5,865 bases of DNA from the NCBI GenBank assembly GCA_002506025.1, contig DAWS01000068.1, positions 806 to 6,670 on the forward strand, written 5' to 3'. A program made the translations under genes and the position numbers. Under the pieces are notes generated by a model. That model was not told where the DNA came from, ran no database searches, and saw nothing but the letters and a program-made list of their open reading frames with translations. Shown one piece after another: positions 1-5,865 of this stretch (positions within the stretch are counted from its first letter, which is position 1; each line of letters opens with the position of its first letter). The DNA comes from Euryarchaeota archaeon UBA111. Its GTDB lineage: Archaea; Thermoplasmatota; Poseidoniia; Poseidoniales; Poseidoniaceae.

Positions 1-1344
1 GAACTAGGCCATCCGGTCAAATATCACTTTACCGACGGGAATTATCATGACTCACTAGCAGAAATGCATGCTGAATTTGGCGAGATAAATCTGGTAACTC
101 CGGCCGAAAGGAGCCTCAGAGTCGAATTAATGCCACTTGTTGAGGGCGGCAAAATCAGATTACTACCCCACGATGGATGGCTAACGAAGCGTGAGTGGTT
201 TACCGAAACCGTGGGCAATACACCACCATTCAGAATGGACAAATTCTACCAACGAGTTCGCAAGGAAACTGGAGTGTTGATGCAAGATGGTAAACCAATG
301 GGTGGTAAATACAGCTTTGACGCAGAAAATCGCCTGCCTTGGAAAGGCGACCCACCGGCTCAACGCGAACTATTTTTTGGCGTCGACGAAATTGATAATA
401 CGGTAATGAGGTTAGTTACTGAAGAGTTTGCTCATCATCCCGGAAATTGCGACCTGAGTAAAGTCCCGACCACCCTCGAGCAGCATAATAAAGCATTAAA
501 ATGGGGCATGGCTAATATGGAATTCTTTGGGCCTTATGAAGATGCAATGAGCAGCAAAAGCAGATATCTATTCCATTCTAAACTAGCGATTTCAGTGAAC
601 CTGCATAGACTATCGCCGCAACAAATTGTTGATTCAGCATTGGCTACCAATGCGCCAATAAACAGTGTTGAGGGCTTTTTTAGACAAATGATCTGGCGTG
701 AATATGTCAAACATGTGCATGATGTAACCGACGGATTTCGAACATTGGAGGTATACGACGAACATGCTAGAGAGCCAAACTTCCTAGAGCAAAATAACCC
801 ATTACCAGCCGCATATTGGGGCGCAAAAACTGGATTGAATTGCCTAGATGAGGTAGTTTCTTCAGTAATGGATGAGGGCTGGACTCATCACATACCTAGG
901 CTGATGATTCTCAGTAATTTTGCCAGTTTACTAGACATTAATCCACGTCAACTGACTACTTGGTTCCATGAGGCGTTTATTGACGCTTATGATTGGGTTG
1001 TCGAGCCGAATGTTTTGGGTATGGGCACTTATTCTCTCGGTTCTGCCATGATGACTAAACCATATGTTTCTGGCACCCCATACATCAACAAAATGTCAGA
1101 TTATTGTAAAAATTGCAAGTTTAACCCTAAGAAGGACTGTAAAGTATCAAACCTTTACTGGGCCTTCCTTGAACGACACAAAGAGTCGTTTAACGGAAAT
1201 ATTAGGATGGCAATGCCGCTTAGAAGTCTAGCTAAACGCAGTGACGAAAAGAAGGCTCAAGATGTTGTAGCGTACGAGGAAATACTCTCTGCTTTAACCG
1301 AGGGCAGGGAGTATTCTTGCGGTCAGTTGAGATTAACTCATTAG
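1..1344 (+). CDS. FeS-cluster photolyase/cryptochrome (prokaryotic (6-4) photolyase type), 5'-truncated by window
   Basis: Flavoprotein of the iron-sulfur photolyase/cryptochrome branch (FeS-BCP, formerly 'deoxyribodipyrimidine photolyase-related protein'). Characterised members use FAD and light to repair (6-4) pyrimidine photoproducts in DNA. The frame is open from base 1 and gives 447 residues. The first ATG (64) is internal, because the 21 codons before it (ELGHPVKYHF...) match the family's N-terminal Rossmann-like antenna domain. About 70 N-terminal residues should lie outside the window. Numbered from base 1, the [4Fe-4S] ligands are Cys281, Cys369, Cys372 and Cys380. The His-His pair is 296-297, in HHIPRLMILSNFA. 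Trp273 and Trp321 match, from memory, the electron-transfer tryptophans of Agrobacterium PhrB, where Cys, His and Trp spacing is the same. The FAD-binding helical half (LFHSKLAISVNLHRLSP, FFRQMIWREYV, GTYSLGSAMMTKPYVSGTPY) is intact. The Cys372-Cys380 loop is shorter than in PhrB. The gene probably shares a transcript with the oxidoreductase 22 nt downstream. Family assignment is firm. Repair versus signalling role, and lesion type, are inferred. Confidence 0.95.
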   Translation, partial: ELGHPVKYHFTDGNYHDSLAEMHAEFGEINLVTPAERSLRVELMPLVEGGKIRLLPHDGWLTKREWFTETVGNTPPFRMDKFYQRVRKETGVLMQDGKPMGGKYSFDAENRLPWKGDPPAQRELFFGVDEIDNTVMRLVTEEFAHHPGNCDLSKVPTTLEQHNKALKWGMANMEFFGPYEDAMSSKSRYLFHSKLAISVNLHRLSPQQIVDSALATNAPINSVEGFFRQMIWREYVKHVHDVTDGFRTLEVYDEHAREPNFLEQNNPLPAAYWGAKTGLNCLDEVVSSVMDEGWTHHIPRLMILSNFASLLDINPRQLTTWFHEAFIDAYDWVVEPNVLGMGTYSLGSAMMTKPYVSGTPYINKMSDYCKNCKFNPKKDCKVSNLYWAFLERHKESFNGNIRMAMPLRSLAKRSDEKKAQDVVAYEEILSALTEGREYSCGQLRLTH

Positions 1345-1357
1345 ACAGGTCAGTTTC

Positions 1358-1362
1358 GGTGG
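1358..1362 (+). promoter_or_regulatory. Ribosome-binding site of the OYE-family gene
   Basis: GGTGG lies four bases before the ATG at 1367. It matches the GGTG part of the Shine-Dalgarno consensus GGAGGTGA, which pairs with the 3' end of 16S rRNA. It supports the 1367 start over the in-frame ATG at 1385. The same GGTGGT string precedes the TTG start at 4817. Confidence 0.5.
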
Positions 1363-1366
1363 TCTA

Positions 1367-2449
1367 ATGAAGCCGACAGATACGATGGATATCGGTCGTG
1401 GATATGTGCTGAAAAATAGGACTGTGCTTGCCGCTATGACTAACAAGCAGAGCCACGAAGATGGCACGCTTTCAGATGATGAAATCAACTGGTTGGCTAG
1501 GAGAGCCGATGGCGGCTTTGCTGTAACAACCACTGCGGCGGCAAATGTGACAGAGCATGGCCGAGGCTGGGAAGGCGAGATGGGCGTTTGGGGGGATCAC
1601 CACATACCCGGACTAACTAAACTGGCAACTAGGATGAACTCCACTGGTACAATCAGTTTAGTGCAATTATTCCACGGTGGTATGCGTGCACCAAGAGCGT
1701 TAAACGGTGTTAGGCCGATTTCCGCCAGTGAGAACACCGAGTCAGGCATGGATGGAGAATACACACGGGAAATGTCTTCCAATGAGGTCAGTCAAATGAT
1801 TCAGTCTTTTACCGATGCAGCAGTGCGCTGTGAGCAAGCCGGATTTAGTGGTGTTGAGTTACACGGTGCGCATTCTTACTTAATCTGCCAATTTTTGGGG
1901 ACCAAAACAAATCGTCGTGCCGACCAGTGGGGTGGGGATATTAATGGCAGAAGCCGGTTTTTATTGGAACTAATTAAATCGATTAGGGCTGCGACTGGCG
2001 AGAACTTTTTGATTGCTGTAAGAATATCACCGATAATCGATAAGGCAGGTATTTATCTGGAAGACAGTTTGGCTCTCGCACAAATATTGTGTTGTGCGGA
2101 AATTGATATGCTACACATCTCATGTTGGGATGTCTTCGAACCAGTCAATGACGGTATTGAGGATTCACTCACTAGGCGTTTTCGCAACGTGATTCCTGAA
2201 AATTTCCCACTAATTTCAACAGGCGCAGTATGGACTACTGAAGATGCTCAATGGTTGATTGATCAGGGCGCTGATTTAGTTGGAGTTGCTAGGGTTGGCA
2301 TCGCACACCCAGATTGGCCGCGCTATCTCGATGACCCAAACTATCAGCCTCAAAGACCACCATTTACTGAGAATCATTTACGTAGTGTTGATTTAAGTGA
2401 TGTATTTATTGATTACATGAAACGGTGGAAAAACTTCGTTGTTCAATGA
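1367..2449 (+). CDS. NADH:flavin oxidoreductase / Old Yellow Enzyme family ene-reductase
   Basis: FMN-dependent TIM-barrel oxidoreductase of the Old Yellow Enzyme family, 360 residues, normal length for the single-domain (YqjM-like) class. Such enzymes take hydride from NAD(P)H onto FMN and reduce activated C=C bonds or other electrophiles. It is predicted cytoplasmic, with no signal or membrane segment. Visible elements are the opening LKNRTVLAAMTNKQSHEDG (15-33), Gln100 in LVQLFHGG near the flavin, and the substrate-binding and proton-donor block HGAHSYLICQFL with His166, His169 and Tyr171 (YqjM His164/His167/Tyr169). TNRRADQWGG (181-190) follows, then Arg219, and the phosphate-binding end STGAVWTTEDA (284-294) and GADLVGVAR (301-309). 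Thr25 stands where YqjM has its redox-tuning Cys26, as in classical OYEs. The start at 1367 gives the usual N-terminal length and has a GGTGG site. It probably shares an operon with the photolyase gene 22 nt upstream. Physiological substrate unknown. Confidence 0.93.
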   Translation: MKPTDTMDIGRGYVLKNRTVLAAMTNKQSHEDGTLSDDEINWLARRADGGFAVTTTAAANVTEHGRGWEGEMGVWGDHHIPGLTKLATRMNSTGTISLVQLFHGGMRAPRALNGVRPISASENTESGMDGEYTREMSSNEVSQMIQSFTDAAVRCEQAGFSGVELHGAHSYLICQFLGTKTNRRADQWGGDINGRSRFLLELIKSIRAATGENFLIAVRISPIIDKAGIYLEDSLALAQILCCAEIDMLHISCWDVFEPVNDGIEDSLTRRFRNVIPENFPLISTGAVWTTEDAQWLIDQGADLVGVARVGIAHPDWPRYLDDPNYQPQRPPFTENHLRSVDLSDVFIDYMKRWKNFVVQ

Positions 2450-2483
2450 ACCCAGTGATTTGAATAATTTGTTACCCATCAAT
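2450..2483. other. Short convergent intergenic gap
   Basis: These 34 bases separate the stop codons of the plus-strand oxidoreductase and the minus-strand transporter. No stem-loop and no long T-run is visible on either strand, so no terminator is called. Transcripts from the two sides may overlap at their 3' ends. Confidence 0.6.
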
Positions 2484-4619
2484 TCAGGATATACTGCCTA
2501 ATTCTCTTCTGGTTTGGTCCGGATCGATGAACATCACCGCTAAGACCACTAGAGTCTCAAACACTGCAGCCATAATGAATAATGTTGGATAATCGAATCG
2601 AGAGGCAAATGGTTCAGCCAATTGGTAACCAATTATTGCACTAAGATTCATCATAGCCATGTAACCTGTAAACTGGGTGCCGCCTACCTCTCCCCAAGTA
2701 ACCTTCATCATCAGCGAGTAGATATTGACCATGACGACTGCCCAACCAAATGTCCGGATAGACCAAATTGCCATCATGAAAATTCCTTCACTCCACAGGC
2801 CCTCCGTTAAACCCCAAATTGTTGTTGTAATTGCAGTGCCTACTGCGGCATAAATTATCGTTGCTTTGCCACCGATTGTTTTACCCAATACTCCACCTAC
2901 AAGATATCCAAGCATAGTTACGATTAGAATAACCCCACCTTTGGTTTGATTAAACTGTTCTTCTGTCCAGCCCAATTCTCGAACGAACAATAATGGAAGC
3001 ACTGGAATCAAAAAGAACGATAGCGAAACGGTTAGACTGAGTAACACACCGAGTTGTGCAGCTTTGATGTTTAATGCAGTTTTTATATTGGCAAATATGA
3101 TAGTGAAACTCGGTTGCTCCTTTGATTCATAATCAACAATGTTCCCGCTATCACTCCATGGGAATCTTTTCTCACCAGGTCTCTCTGTCATGTATATTGG
3201 GACTAGCATAATTACAATCAGAATAGGAATTTGTAATGCAATAGCTCCTTTGATTCCCAGTATATTGATGACTGAACCGAGTCCTGCTCCACCGATGATA
3301 CCGCCAATTGACTTGGATGTGAACATGTATGAATTAACTTGCTCAATTTCATTATGTCTTAATATATCAACGGCTAAGGCATCCGTCGCAACATCTTGTA
3401 ATGATGTAAAGATGTTGTAGACACAAAACATAATTGATACCAATAGAACATTAGATGCTGGATCGGGTACGAAAAGAATTGCTGAGAGGAAAATTACCAT
3501 TCCGGTTTGAGCAGCCAATATCCAAGGCCTTCTACGCCCCATTTCTCGATACTGGAACCGGTCGATAACTGGCCCCCAGAGAAATTTGATTGACCATGGC
3601 AGAGTCCCTAAAGTCAGTAACAGTGCTAGTTTACCTGCTCCAACGCCCTCTAGCGCTAAGTATGTAACAAAGGTTACAGTCATGAATCCCCAAGGTATTC
3701 CTTGCGCAACATAAAGCGCACATAGAGTAAGAACTCTAGATTTGTAACTTTCCACCAATGAATTCCCAACATTAGTAGTTTCCTCATCGACAATGATTGC
3801 TTCAACAATTTCATCACCTGACTCGCTTTCTTCATCCTCTAGAATCATACTAAGTTGGAACCTATTTCTGTTAATCGAAATATATCCAACTAGACCAAAA
3901 ATGGCCACAAACCATGGAATAAATAGCAACAAGGAGATTTCTCCATCACCGGCTCCCAGTGCGGTAATATCCTGAGTCGTATCGCCTTGACTTGTGATAA
4001 GGAAATCTAGTATCAACAAATTAACGATAGTTTCGACATTCTCGCCATCATCTGTGTGGGTGCACGCAGGACCACTAAATGCTTCTGCATCAACCTGAAT
4101 AGAAATATTGTAACTACCCAGAGCGGCGTCACCAAAGGCTAATTGGTCGTGAATTTCTTTTTCTGACAACCCGGAGATGTTGACGTTTTCTATGATAGAA
4201 TTGTTATGCCAGGTTAAGTTCACCACATGACTACCAGGATTTGTTCCAGATTGAGCAAGACCCCAGACTCCTTTGTTTGCAGTTGCCGATATCGTGTCAG
4301 CAACATTATCTTCGATGCCTAAACATAGACCAGCGTTTGCGGTTTCATCCTCACTCGGGTAATTTACTTCCAGTAATATTCCAACGACATTGCCACCAAA
4401 GTTGTCGATTGAGTCTCCAGCAAGTGATGATTCAACGGTCCATGTGACATTTTCGCCATCTTGATAGTAATCGACTTTGTTTTCTAATTCAACAGTAAAC
4501 CATTCGGCTGTTACTTGGTAATCACCAACCTCCCCCCAATCTTGTTCACTAGGTTCCATACAACCCGCAAGAAAGAGACTCACTACACACAGGGAAATGA
4601 TAGTCAATCTCCCTTGCAT
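2484..4619 (-). CDS. Lipoprotein-ectodomain/MFS fusion transporter (AmpG/PAT-type permease)
   Basis: A 711-residue membrane protein of unusual build. Residues 1-20 are a lipoprotein signal ending in lipobox LAGC, so Cys20 is the likely lipid anchor. Residues 21-227 form an acidic, Asn/Asp/Thr-rich, beta-looking extracytoplasmic domain with Cys99 and Cys186 as a possible disulfide; I do not recognise it. Residues 228-249 are a membrane helix. Residues 250-295 form a cytoplasmic linker with an acidic run (EDEESESGDE). Residues 296-698 are a 12-helix major facilitator. Its motifs YVAQGIPWGF (303-312), PWSIKFLWGPVIDR (341-354), GRRRPWIL (361-368) and SLQDVATDALAVDIL (406-420) are those of the PAT group, which includes AmpG (muropeptide uptake) and SLC33A1 (acetyl-CoA import). 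Predicted topology is consistent: anchor outside, one crossing, MFS N-terminus inside. The ATG at 4619 directly precedes the signal peptide and has GGGG five bases upstream. Substrate is unknown. If the host is archaeal, peptidoglycan fragments are unlikely. Family is firm; function is not. Confidence 0.9.
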   Translation of the reverse strand: MQGRLTIISLCVVSLFLAGCMEPSEQDWGEVGDYQVTAEWFTVELENKVDYYQDGENVTWTVESSLAGDSIDNFGGNVVGILLEVNYPSEDETANAGLCLGIEDNVADTISATANKGVWGLAQSGTNPGSHVVNLTWHNNSIIENVNISGLSEKEIHDQLAFGDAALGSYNISIQVDAEAFSGPACTHTDDGENVETIVNLLILDFLITSQGDTTQDITALGAGDGEISLLLFIPWFVAIFGLVGYISINRNRFQLSMILEDEESESGDEIVEAIIVDEETTNVGNSLVESYKSRVLTLCALYVAQGIPWGFMTVTFVTYLALEGVGAGKLALLLTLGTLPWSIKFLWGPVIDRFQYREMGRRRPWILAAQTGMVIFLSAILFVPDPASNVLLVSIMFCVYNIFTSLQDVATDALAVDILRHNEIEQVNSYMFTSKSIGGIIGGAGLGSVINILGIKGAIALQIPILIVIMLVPIYMTERPGEKRFPWSDSGNIVDYESKEQPSFTIIFANIKTALNIKAAQLGVLLSLTVSLSFFLIPVLPLLFVRELGWTEEQFNQTKGGVILIVTMLGYLVGGVLGKTIGGKATIIYAAVGTAITTTIWGLTEGLWSEGIFMMAIWSIRTFGWAVVMVNIYSLMMKVTWGEVGGTQFTGYMAMMNLSAIIGYQLAEPFASRFDYPTLFIMAAVFETLVVLAVMFIDPDQTRRELGSIS

Positions 4620-4632
4620 GTATGCCCCATTG

Positions 4633-4647
4633 TTGAAATCCTTTCAA
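4633..4647. repeat. Hyphenated palindrome, candidate operator
   Basis: TTGAAA-TCC-TTTCAA is a perfect 6-bp inverted repeat with a 3-base spacer, 13 bases upstream of the transporter ATG. It lies about where transcription would begin if the TAATATTA at 4661-4668 acts as TATA box, a usual place for a repressor site. It is short and AT-rich, so chance is possible. No regulator gene is in the window. Confidence 0.3.
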
Positions 4648-4660
4648 ATCTAACTATGAA

Positions 4661-4668
4661 TAATATTA
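4661..4668 (-). promoter_or_regulatory. Candidate TATA box for the transporter gene
   Basis: TAATATTA, about 42-49 bases upstream of the ATG at 4619. An archaeal start site about 25 bases downstream would give a short leader that still contains the GGGG ribosome-binding candidate. The box is self-complementary and the region is AT-rich, so this is weak. CTAAAAAT on the same strand (4680-4673) is an alternative. Confidence 0.25.
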
Positions 4669-4763
4669 CTCGATTTTTAGCATTAAAGTAGCGTACAGAA
4701 TGGAGTTTATGCTCAATATTGATATCATAATGTAGGCAAAAAATAATGTAATATTGGATTCAG

Positions 4764-4771
4764 TTTTAAAT
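4764..4771 (+). promoter_or_regulatory. Candidate TATA box for the phosphodiesterase gene
   Basis: TTTTAAAT resembles the archaeal TATA consensus. A transcription start about 25 bases downstream (near 4795) would leave a leader of about 20 bases that includes the GGTGG at 4804-4808 before the TTG at 4817. The geometry is sensible but rests on spacing alone. Confidence 0.3.
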
Positions 4772-4803
4772 GCCTCGGATGTAGCAATGCTAATCTTGCG
4801 GAT

Positions 4804-4808
4804 GGTGG
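4804..4808 (+). promoter_or_regulatory. Ribosome-binding site deciding the TTG start
   Basis: GGTGG ends eight bases before TTG 4817. An in-frame TGA at 4811-4813 excludes any start further upstream, and no ATG or GTG occurs in frame before the signal peptide. This site therefore supports TTG as initiator. Its last two G's are also in the left arm of the inverted repeat at 4807-4842. Confidence 0.5.
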
Positions 4809-4842
4809 TTTGAGTTTTGGTAAAAAATAATTATCTCAAACC
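4807..4842 (+). promoter_or_regulatory. Inverted repeat enclosing the TTG start codon
   Basis: GGTTTGAG (4807-4814) and CTCAAACC (4835-4842) are perfect 8-base complements. A further U-G pair (4806/4843) is possible in RNA. The 20-base loop contains the TTG start at 4817, and the left arm takes in the last two G's of the ribosome-binding site. Folding of the mRNA could therefore limit initiation, or present the weak start codon in a loop. An 8-bp repeat can arise by chance; its placement is what makes it notable. Confidence 0.35.
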
Positions 4843-5865
4843 GAGTCTAATAATCACAATATTGATTTTACTACCGTTAATCTTCATAGCACCCAATGTC
4901 TATTCAGCTACCGAACACCCATCCGGTGTGGTAGAACAACCAGATTTCTTGCAAGGTCAATCGAATAAATTTATTCTAATTATTTTAGACGGTGTAGGAA
5001 CTGATGTGATGCTCGATAGTGACATGATGCCAGAATTAAACAACAGGTTAGATGAGTATGCTATTTTGCGTGTGACTACTGGCCCACTGACATTATCGGC
5101 TACCTGCGTAAAGGAAATGATGACAGGAGTCCCTAACGATCCGGTGGATGGTTTGAATAATTTTGATCTCAACCACCCGGGAGGCGTTGACCCATGGTTA
5201 CTAGCGGCAGAAAGCCCGCAAAATGATGTTATTATGATTGGTAGTTATGTTATGGGTAATATGTATGATTCGGTATCAAGTCTTGATTTTGTATACACTT
5301 TCAAAGGTCATTCAGATTATTATGAAGGCGATGATGAAACATACGACATTGTAGTTTCAGTCAATGAAAATAACAGCCATAATATCGTTTCAGCACACTT
5401 TTCTGGCCCGGACAAGGTAGGACATACATGGGGGATTGACTCTGATGAATATGCGCAAAAGATGGTCGATATCGACAAAAAAATAGTTCAATTAGTCGAC
5501 ATCTTAGGTGACGATTGGAATATCATAATAACCGCAGATCATGGAATGACTGAGTCTGGAACTCATGGTTCTGCTGAGATGGTGACAAGAGATGTTAGGG
5601 CATTAGTCAAAGGCCCCAATATCAAGCCCCAAACCATTCAAGACGCTCACCAGAGAGATATTTCTGCATTAACAGCTACACTTATTCATCAACCATTTCC
5701 AGTACAGTTAAACGGTCGAGTACCGCTCGAAATATTGGCTTATAATGAAGATGAGAAGGTTGCAATTGAGCAGTGGAATTGGCAGGCTGCACAGCAGCGT
5801 TATGACTTTTTCAATAGTGAAAGTCCGATGTCTAATAATGAAGAAATCAATTGGGAATTGGTTAC
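4817..5865 (+). CDS. Secreted alkaline-phosphatase-superfamily phosphodiesterase, GPI ethanolamine-phosphate-transferase-like; 3'-truncated by window
   Basis: The frame is open from TTG 4817 to the window end (349 residues seen, no stop). Residues 1-31 form a signal peptide or anchor: Lys3 and Lys8, then hydrophobic 11-25, with possible cleavage near VYSA (28-31). The rest is the type I phosphodiesterase/nucleotide pyrophosphatase fold of the alkaline phosphatase superfamily, with a complete two-metal site. Asp58 lies in LIILDGVG, and the nucleophile is Ser94 or Thr92 in GPLTLSATC. Asp199 and His203 lie in SGPDKVGHTWG, Asp241 and His242 in TADHGMTESGTHG, and His250 in the same block. Order and surroundings (KEMMTG, GLNNFD, the ADHGM block, then ISALTATL and PFPVQLNGRVP) follow the catalytic ectodomain of eukaryotic PIG-N/PIG-O/PIG-G enzymes, which transfer phosphoethanolamine to GPI mannose. 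Catalysis is predicted outside the membrane. Whether it is a transferase, phosphodiesterase or phosphatase cannot be told, nor whether membrane helices follow. It is divergent from the transporter gene. Fold is firm; substrate is unknown. Confidence 0.88.
   Translation, partial: MVKNNYLKPSLIITILILLPLIFIAPNVYSATEHPSGVVEQPDFLQGQSNKFILIILDGVGTDVMLDSDMMPELNNRLDEYAILRVTTGPLTLSATCVKEMMTGVPNDPVDGLNNFDLNHPGGVDPWLLAAESPQNDVIMIGSYVMGNMYDSVSSLDFVYTFKGHSDYYEGDDETYDIVVSVNENNSHNIVSAHFSGPDKVGHTWGIDSDEYAQKMVDIDKKIVQLVDILGDDWNIIITADHGMTESGTHGSAEMVTRDVRALVKGPNIKPQTIQDAHQRDISALTATLIHQPFPVQLNGRVPLEILAYNEDEKVAIEQWNWQAAQQRYDFFNSESPMSNNEEINWELV

Larger units (their letters stand above)
4620..4816. other. Divergent intergenic region with both promoters
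   Basis: This AT-rich gap of 197 bases lies between two genes read away from each other, so it should contain the promoters of both. It holds TATA-like boxes for each direction, a 15-bp hyphenated palindrome close to the transporter start and the left arm of a hairpin at the phosphodiesterase start. The only small frames seen, such as 12 codons from the ATG at 4700, have nothing to support them as genes. Confidence 0.6.

Noticed and set aside
64..66. ATG at 64 as the true start of the photolyase gene
   Set aside because: The same frame is open to base 1 and its upstream codons match the family's N-terminal domain, so the real start is outside the window.
45..363. Minus-strand open frames at 45-242 and 181-363, and others at 1333-1533 and 1597-1782
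   Set aside because: They lie opposite conserved photolyase and oxidoreductase sequence and look like chance frames.
2450..2483. Bidirectional terminator between the convergent genes
   Set aside because: No inverted repeat or strong T-tract is present on either strand.
2622..2810. Open frame on the plus strand inside the transporter gene, and similar ones at 3139-3420, 3793-3975 and 4241-4447
   Set aside because: All are antisense to a clearly conserved membrane protein; their translations show no recognisable domain or ribosome-binding site.
4700..4735. Possible 11-residue upstream reading frame in the divergent gap
   Set aside because: Too short, with no clear ribosome-binding site; AT-rich DNA yields such frames by chance.
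4714..4866. Short direct repeats: CAATATTGAT at 4714 and 4857, ATAATGTA at 4727 and 4743
   Set aside because: Eight- to ten-base AT-rich matches are expected by chance; one copy of the first lies inside the signal-peptide coding sequence.
4957..5172. 71-codon open frame on the minus strand
   Set aside because: It is antisense to the phosphodiesterase catalytic core, which has intact metal-binding motifs in frame across this stretch.
1..5865. tRNA, rRNA, CRISPR array, insertion sequence or attachment site
   Set aside because: Reading both strands showed no regularly spaced repeats, transposase motifs, terminal inverted repeats or tRNA-like cloverleaf.

Overview
The window holds four protein-coding genes: two run off the edges and two are complete. 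No RNA genes, mobile elements or CRISPR are visible. The DNA is AT-leaning, gene-dense and tightly spaced. The best guess for the source is a planktonic marine archaeon of the Marine Group II/III (Poseidoniales, Thermoplasmatota) type. The reasons are GGTG-type ribosome-binding sites, a lipobox protein with an acidic Asp/Asn/Thr-rich ectodomain, a light-dependent DNA repair enzyme and a TTG start. This is an inference from style, not from a marker gene, and a marine bacterium is not excluded.

Left block, plus strand (1-2449): the 3' part of an iron-sulfur photolyase/cryptochrome (FeS-BCP, prokaryotic (6-4) photolyase type) is followed after 22 nt by an Old Yellow Enzyme family FMN oxidoreductase. 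The spacing suggests one transcript joining two flavoproteins. The promoter lies outside the window.

Middle, minus strand (4619-2484): a 711-residue protein converges on the oxidoreductase gene with only 34 bp between them. It has an unusual architecture: lipoprotein signal, about 200-residue extracytoplasmic domain, one membrane helix, acidic cytoplasmic linker, then a full 12-helix major facilitator of the AmpG/acetyl-CoA-transporter (PAT) type.

Right block, plus strand (4817 to the edge): a secreted or membrane-anchored alkaline-phosphatase-superfamily phosphodiesterase. Its motifs most resemble the catalytic ectodomain of eukaryotic GPI ethanolamine-phosphate transferases (PIG-N/O/G). 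All expected metal ligands are present. It lacks an ATG start: the only sensible start is TTG at 4817. That codon sits in the loop of an 8-bp inverted repeat whose left arm also covers part of the ribosome-binding site.

The 197-bp divergent gap (4620-4816) must hold both promoters. It contains TATA-like boxes at sensible distances and a TTGAAA-TCC-TTTCAA palindrome near the expected start of the transporter transcript. The left pair suggests flavin/light/redox damage handling, and the right pair suggests envelope or surface-molecule chemistry. Neither link is proven by the sequence.
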